Below are positions 59,301 through 64,000 of a stretch of 64,000 nucleotides of DNA, one piece after another. Origin of the DNA: Argopecten irradians (Eukaryota; Mollusca; Bivalvia; Pectinida; Pectinidae); NCBI RefSeq assembly GCF_041381155.1, contig NC_091144.1:20841544-20905543 (forward strand), given 5' to 3'. Every line of letters begins with the position of its first letter. Position 1 is the first letter of the stretch. A program made the position numbers and the translations under genes. The notes under the pieces are model-generated. The model searched no databases. It was not told the origin of the DNA and saw nothing but the letters and a program-made list of their open reading frames with translations.

Positions 59301-62300
59301 CGCTGTGAAAATATTAAACAAAAAAAGTGTCTTTTAACGTACCTTGGGCCATTCTGACCGACCAGATTGTAGCGCACCTCGACCCAATGGTAGCACTCCT
59401 GTCGCTTTGTCGATCTGGGGATATTAGTCACTGTAACGCTTGTTTTAATCTGGGTGTCAGGTGCTGACTGTCGAAACACAAAAACAACAAATTAAGACTG
59501 TCCAAACACAAAATATCAAATTAGTCTCCTCTTCCGGTGATTGTGACGTCATTCGACGTCTTGTTAATGTTAATAACATTTAATTGTATTGTGTAGTTAG
59601 TTGGTTGTGTGATGATACATGGATATTTAAAAATATCAAATAAGACTGTCCAAACACAACACATCACATCACTATCCCAAACACAAAGCATCAAATTGGA
59701 CTGTCCAAACACAAAATATCAAATTAGACTATCCAAACACAAGAGATCAAATTAGACTGTCCAAACACAAACATCAAATTAGACTGTCCAAACACAAAAC
59801 ATCAAACTAGACTGACCAAACACAAAACATCACATCACTATCCCAAACACAAAACATCAAATTAGACTGTCCAAACACAAAACATCAAATGATTCTGTCT
59901 GTCAAAACACAAAACATCACATCACTATCCCAAACACAAACCATCAAATTAGACTGAACAAACACAAAACATCACATCACTATCCCAAACACAAAACATC
60001 AAATTAGACTGTCCAAACACAAAACATCAAATGATTCTGTCAAAACACAAAACATCACATCAGACTGTCCAAACACAAAACATCAAATCAGAATATCCAA
60101 ACACCAAACAACAAATTATACTGTTCAAACACAAAAAATCAAATTATACTGTTCAAAAACAAAACATCACATCAGACTATCTAAAACACAAAATATCAAA
60201 TTACACTATCATAACACAAAACATCAAAACTGACTGTCCAAACACAAAACATCATATTAGACTGTCTAAATACAAAACATCACATCACTATCCCAAATAC
60301 AAAACATCCTATTAGACTGTCTAAATACAAAACATCCAATTAGACTGTCCAAATACAAAACATCAAATTAGATTGACCAAACACAAACCATCAAATTAGA
60401 ATGTCCAAACATAATACATTGAATTAGACTGTCCAAACACAAAACATTAAATTCGAAGGTCCAAACACAAAACATCAAATTAGACTGTCCAAACACAAAA
60501 CATTAAATTAGATTGACCAAACACAAATCATCAAATTAGAATGTCCAAACACAATACATTGAATTAGACTGTCCAAACACAAACCATCAAATTAGACTGT
60601 TCAAACACAAAACATCAAATGATTCTGTCAAAACACAAAACATCAAATTAGACTGAGCAAACACAACCCATCAAATTAGACTGTCCAAACATAAAACATC
60701 AAATTAGACTGACCAAACACAAACCATCAAATTAGACTGTCCAAACACAAAACATCAAATTAGACTGTCCAAACACAAACCATCAAATTAGACTGACCAA
60801 ACACAAACCATCAAATTAGACTGTCCAAACACAAAACATCAAATTAGACTGACCAAACACAAAACATCAAATTAAACTGTCCAAACATAAAACATCAAAA
60901 CTGACTGTCCAAACACAAAACATCAAATTAGAATGTCCAAACACAAAACATCAAATTAGACTGACCAAACACAAACCATGAAATTAGACTGTCCAAACAC
61001 AAACCATGAAATTAGACTGTCCAAACACAAAAAATTAAATTAGACTGGCCAAACACAAAACATTAAATTAGACTGTCCAAACACAAAACATTAAATTAGA
61101 CTGTCCAAACACAATACATTAAATTAGTCTGTCCAAACACAAAACATCAAATTAGACTGTCCAAACACAAACCATCAAATTAGACGGACCAAACACAAAC
61201 CATCAAATTAGACTGTCCAAACACAAAACATCAAATGATTCTGTCAAAACACAAAACATCACATCAGACTGTCTAAACACAAAACATCAAATCAGAATAT
61301 CCAAACACCAAACAACAAATTATACTGTTCAAACACAAAAAATCAAATTATACTGTTCAAAAACAAAACATCACATCAGACTATCTAAAACACAAAATAT
61401 CAAATTACACTATCATAAAACAAAACATCAAAACTGACTGTCCAAACACAAAACATCATATTAGACTGTCTAAATACAAAACATCACATCACTATCCCAA
61501 ATACAAAACATCCTATTAGACTGTCTAAATACAAAACATCCAATTAGACTGTCCAAATACAAAACATCAAATTAGATTGACCAAACACAAACCATCAAAT
61601 TAGAATGTCCAAACATAATACATTGAATTAGACTGTCCAAACACAAAACATTAAATTCGAAGGTCCATACACAAAACATCAAATTAGACTGTCCAAACAC
61701 AAAACATTAAATTAGATTGACCAAACACAAACCATCAAATTAGAATGTCCAAACACAATACATTGAATTAGACTGTCCAAACACAAACCATCAAATTAGA
61801 CTGTTCAAACACAAAACATCAAATGATTCTGTCAAAACACAAAACATCAAATTAGACTGAGCAAACACAAACCATCAAATTAGACTGTCCAAACACAAAA
61901 CATCAAATTAGACTGACCAAACACAAAACATCAAATTAGACTGACCAAACACAAAACATCAAATTAAACTGTCCAAACATAAAACATCAAAACTGACTGT
62001 CCAAACACAAAACATCAAATTAGAATGTCCAAACACAAAACATCAAATTAGACTGACCAAACACAAACCATGAAATTAGACTGTCCAAACACAAACCATG
62101 AAATTAGACTGTCCAAACACAAAAAATTAAATTAGACTGGCCAAACACAAAACATTAAATTAGACTGTCCAAACACAAAACATTAAATTAGACTGTCCAA
62201 ACACAATACATTAAATTAGTCTGTCCAAACACAAAACATCAAATTAGACTGTCCAAACACAAACCATCAAATTAGACGGACCAAACACAAATCATCAAAT

Positions 62301-64000
62301 TAGACTGTCCAAACACAAACTATCAAATTAGACTGACCAAACACAAACCATCAAATTAGACTGTCCGAACACAAAACATTTAATTAGACTGACCAAACAC
62401 AAACCATCAAATTAGACTGTCCAAACACAAAATATCAGATTACTATAAAGTGAATCAGTTATGTTATCCACCTAATTCCATATTAGATATTGTAATCTAA
62501 CTTATATTCGCGTCGACTAAATTTCGCGTTTTCATGTCTAACGATCTTTTCATGACAATTTAAACAAATATTTGCATGCAAAAATATTTTGGTTTACAGT
62601 TTATGGGTCTGTTATAAGCCTTGTCTTATTTACCTTAATGAGCCAGACACACCTGGCCTTCTTGTACGACTTTGGGTAGTTTGGAGAACTAATTGTTTGA
62701 CTGTCCGATGAAAGATTGATCATTCCTCCGCAGCCTTCAATGGTTTACAAAATAAGGGATTTTCTTTTTATTGAAAGACATGTTTTTCAAGCAACATAAT
62801 CATGATGATGACATATCGAAGACATTGGTTTAGTCGTTGTCGTGTCAACGTGTCTCAAAATGCTATCGCTACGGGATGTGCAAGGTCTATAGAAGCTTTC
62901 AGAATATCACATGGTTACTTCGAAGTCAACAATATAAATCATTAGAACCTAAAAGTTACTCTATAGAAAATATACATGTATGTCATAATTGTGTGGGTGT
63001 TTTTTCCATCATTTAGGACATATACACTCTTCTAAATAAATTTCCAGAAGACAGCTTTAAATGTTTCTCTGAAAATTTCTGTCGGAGCCTTTATTTACAC
63101 ATCTATATCTCCCAATGCTATAAGAAGCATGCATACATAAATGTATAGTTAATTTAATACCGGAAGATCAAACTGACATTGACGTCAAGGTCAACGGCAA
63201 ATGAACAACTGAATAATTCTTTTTCTGATAAGAACATTTAAATCTTTTAAAATGTATTGTTTAAAACTTTACCATTGAGGGTCCATGAGGTATCAATTTT
63301 CTCACATTTGTCGCCACTCAGCCCCTCTGGACACAGGCATTCACAATTTTTGAACGGTCTGCCACCATTTTGACATTTAAGCATGTCACATCCTCCTACA
63401 CATACCAATTACACAAGGTTAGTTGTGCTCCTTATATAATTACGAAGATGAAACATTGACTCAATTATTATATGGTTACCGAGCCCTTCTGAAAATGCTT
63501 TGTGAAGAGGTAGAAAAGCCCCACTTTTAAAGTGCTTTTTAAGACGTGTCTAGGAAAAATGATACAGAAATACACCATCTAACTTCCTATTAAAACCATG
63601 TTTCGTCATGTTATAACATACACGTAGAAGCAAACAGTTGCCAAGAATCTCTCAAAGTGTATTCAATTTTAAAATAATGTTGATCCTTTATCTAGACAGT
63701 GAGCTTTTGGTAACAGTTGTTAATTTTACATTTAAGTTTATCATTGCTTTAAAACAGCTTTAAAATAATGTTTCAATATATACTTTAATCAAACGCTGCT
63801 TACACTTTTATATAAAAAAGTACGATGTCAAACTGTCGCCTGGTTGTGTGAAACAAATGGCAACTGATAAAACGTACCTGAGCAGTTGTACGCGTTATTG
63901 GCAGCGACTACGTCATAGAAGCTTAGCCCTATCCGACGTCCCAGTAGAAAGTTTAGGTTGGAATCTCGGGCCTTGATGGTACAGCTGCCATTTTTACTGA
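56267..64000 (-). CDS. Astacin-type metalloprotease with EGF, CUB and MAM domains, 5' end off window
   Basis: Joined CDS in window: 64000-63878, 63395-63273, 62734-62634, 59467-59343, 59045-58915, 58025-57847, 57025-56798, 56347-56267. This gives 362 residues plus TAG; all junctions are GT-AG and in phase. The first exon has LGRRIGLSFYDVVAANNAYN, the end of an astacin catalytic domain. A six-cysteine EGF module follows (GCDMLKCQNGG to CLCPEGLSGDKC). Next is a CUB domain (GCGGMINLSS, ISSPNYPKSY, CVWLI, RLCGVNG, FVMVRF, GGFQFKVQ), then a MAM domain (YCDFDTSVCG, GPYKDHTSGKG, CLRFWYYAYG, IDDMEI) closing at GTC. The zinc motif HExxHxxGxxH lies beyond 64000 and cannot be checked. There is no membrane segment, so a secreted enzyme is expected. 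Blastula-protease, tolloid and nas-like astacins share this plan. Confidence 0.87.
56798..57025 (-). CDS. Astacin exon: MAM, middle
   Basis: KIGSVARMTSPDFKNSGSTS, then CLRFWYYAYGYQLGHFRVLS, ending SWKRAEVVIQNTGTFK. CLRFWYY is the MAM core strand. Donor AAG|GTATCG, phase 0. Confidence 0.88.
57084..57443. mobile_element. AGGCCAAAAA-type TIR element, copy 2
   Basis: The left end AGGCCAAACAAAATTATATG with GTTTCAGGTTAC is mirrored by GGTAGGGCTACCTGAAACAT and ATATTTTTGGCCT. A T-rich tract is followed by a GGCGGGGGTGGGGGG stretch near 57188. It is in a MAM-region intron. Confidence 0.55.
57847..58025 (-). CDS. Astacin exon: MAM, first part
   Basis: AFNQGDRLFYCDFDTSVCGM, then DLQWRRARWVVLGPYKDHTS and GKGSFLVESDNDK. 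The CxF-CG and GPxxDHT motifs are diagnostic of MAM domains. Donor AAG|GTCAGT, phase 0. Confidence 0.88.
58141..58247. repeat. CRE-containing 105-bp duplicate, copy 1
   Basis: TTAGTCTCCTCTTCCGGTGA, then GACGTCATTCGACGTC and on to GATGATACATGGATAT. It is repeated almost exactly at 59521-59625. It lies in an astacin intron. Confidence 0.75.
58915..59045 (-). CDS. Astacin exon: CUB, end
   Basis: Completes Arg, then LCGVNGYKEFPLSSSNFVMV and RFSGSKGHVRTSGGFQFKVQ, the CUB strands with the second cysteine pair (C and LCG). Donor AGTG|GTAAGT, phase 1. Confidence 0.87.
59148..59264. mobile_element. Foldback MITE, family B, copy 4
   Basis: CACAGGGACCTGGCACGATT at the left and ATCGTGCCAGGTCCCTGTG at the right. 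The flanks GAATATTT and GAATACGT share 5 of 8 bases, suggesting a decayed target duplication. Confidence 0.7.
59343..59467 (-). CDS. Astacin exon: CUB, middle
   Basis: SAPDTQIKTSVTVTNIPRST, then ECYHWVEVRYNLVGQNGP. It lies at the far side of a 3.2-kb intron filled with satellite. The acceptor is TCGACAG; a second AG 4 bases inside is rejected on phase. Donor CAAG|GTACGT, phase 2. Confidence 0.84.
59521..59625. repeat. CRE-containing 105-bp duplicate, copy 2
   Basis: Near-identical to 58141-58247 (GTGACGTC instead of GCGACGTC, one extra TAG). It is embedded at the edge of the 28-bp satellite, which resumes directly on its other side. Confidence 0.75.
59640..62440. repeat. 28-bp satellite with higher-order duplication
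   Basis: About 100 copies of AAATTAGACTGTCCAAACAC followed by AAAACATC. Variant blocks recur at an offset of 1,204 bp (43 x 28) at the front (60027 against 61231) and 1,092 bp (39 x 28) later (60901 against 61993). So a block of about 1.1-1.2 kb was duplicated and then lost or gained four units. It fills the intron splitting the CUB domain. Confidence 0.92.
62634..62734 (-). CDS. Astacin exon: CUB, first part
   Basis: GCGGMINLSSDSQTISSPNY then PKSYKKARCVWLIK. The C-G-G, SPNYP and CxW signatures mark a CUB start. The acceptor TTGAAG has a weak pyrimidine tract. Donor AAG|GTAAAT, phase 0. Confidence 0.84.
63273..63395 (-). CDS. Astacin exon: EGF-like module
   Basis: Encodes GGCDMLKCQNGGRPFKNCEC and LCPEGLSGDKCEKIDTSWTL; six cysteines at EGF spacing. 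Acceptor GTGTAG|GA and donor AATG|GTAAAG. It is the astacin-type EGF that follows the protease domain. Confidence 0.88.
63878..64000 (-). CDS. Astacin exon: end of the catalytic domain (partial)
   Basis: Encodes KNGSCTIKARDSNLNFLLG then RRIGLSFYDVVAANNAYNCS. In astacins this segment is LGQRxGLSFYDxxxxNxxYxC, the last helix and disulfide of the protease domain. Donor TCAG|GTACGT, phase 1. Confidence 0.87.

Noticed and set aside
60031-60315. 94-codon plus-strand frame
   Set aside because: It is a translation of the 28-bp satellite.

Overview
The window is nuclear DNA from an animal. Most of it is introns, intergenic DNA and repeats, and the genes are split by GT-AG introns. The gene families, the density of short foldback and TIR elements, and repeats of a type I associate with bivalve genomes suggest a lophotrochozoan, probably a bivalve mollusc. 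The taxon is inferred, not proven. No rRNA, functional tRNA, CRISPR array or operon was seen.

Three cellular genes can be built exon by exon, all on the minus strand. (1) Positions 20915 to 5108 hold a complete 13-exon BOD1L1-like gene of 1,491 codons plus stop. It has an N-terminal BOD1/Shg1 domain, a charged middle and an Arg/Ser/Pro-rich tail. Its likely promoter, with YY1, ETS and CCAAT-type sites, lies near 21.0 kb. (2) Positions 35130 to 28352 hold a complete 6-exon CCR4/ANGEL/nocturnin/PDE12-type EEP nuclease of 357 codons with all catalytic motifs. (3) From the right edge to 56267 lies the 3' part (8 exons, 362 codons) of a secreted astacin-type metalloprotease with the order astacin end, EGF, CUB, MAM. 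Its zinc-site exons are outside the window. In each model the splice phases agree at every junction and the frame runs to a stop.

Repeats by region: 0-5 kb has no gene and a 27-bp minisatellite behind BOD1L1. BOD1L1 introns hold tRNA-derived SINEs, a 157-bp satellite with a 5-unit (785-bp) higher-order repeat, a mariner-like remnant and a 101-bp tandem repeat. The 19-28 kb interval is packed with foldback or TIR elements with recognisable target duplications (TTAA, 8 bp, 9 bp, 5 bp). Nuclease introns hold 49-bp and 32-bp minisatellites. The 35-48 kb interval holds a decayed LINE fragment, a hAT-like element carrying a 120-bp array, and a long decayed LINE into which a DIRS-like tyrosine-recombinase retroelement has inserted. 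A roughly 1.4-kb unit of unknown nature is then tandemly triplicated (48.1-52.4 kb). The astacin introns hold a 2.8-kb 28-bp satellite with its own higher-order duplication.

The three genes do unrelated jobs (chromatin and replication-fork maintenance, RNA or oligonucleotide turnover, extracellular proteolysis), and nothing suggests shared function. The best candidates for undescribed structure are the 1.4-kb triplication with its conserved double hairpin and CRE/E2F-like cluster, the RT-less DIRS element, and the foldback families with clear target duplications.
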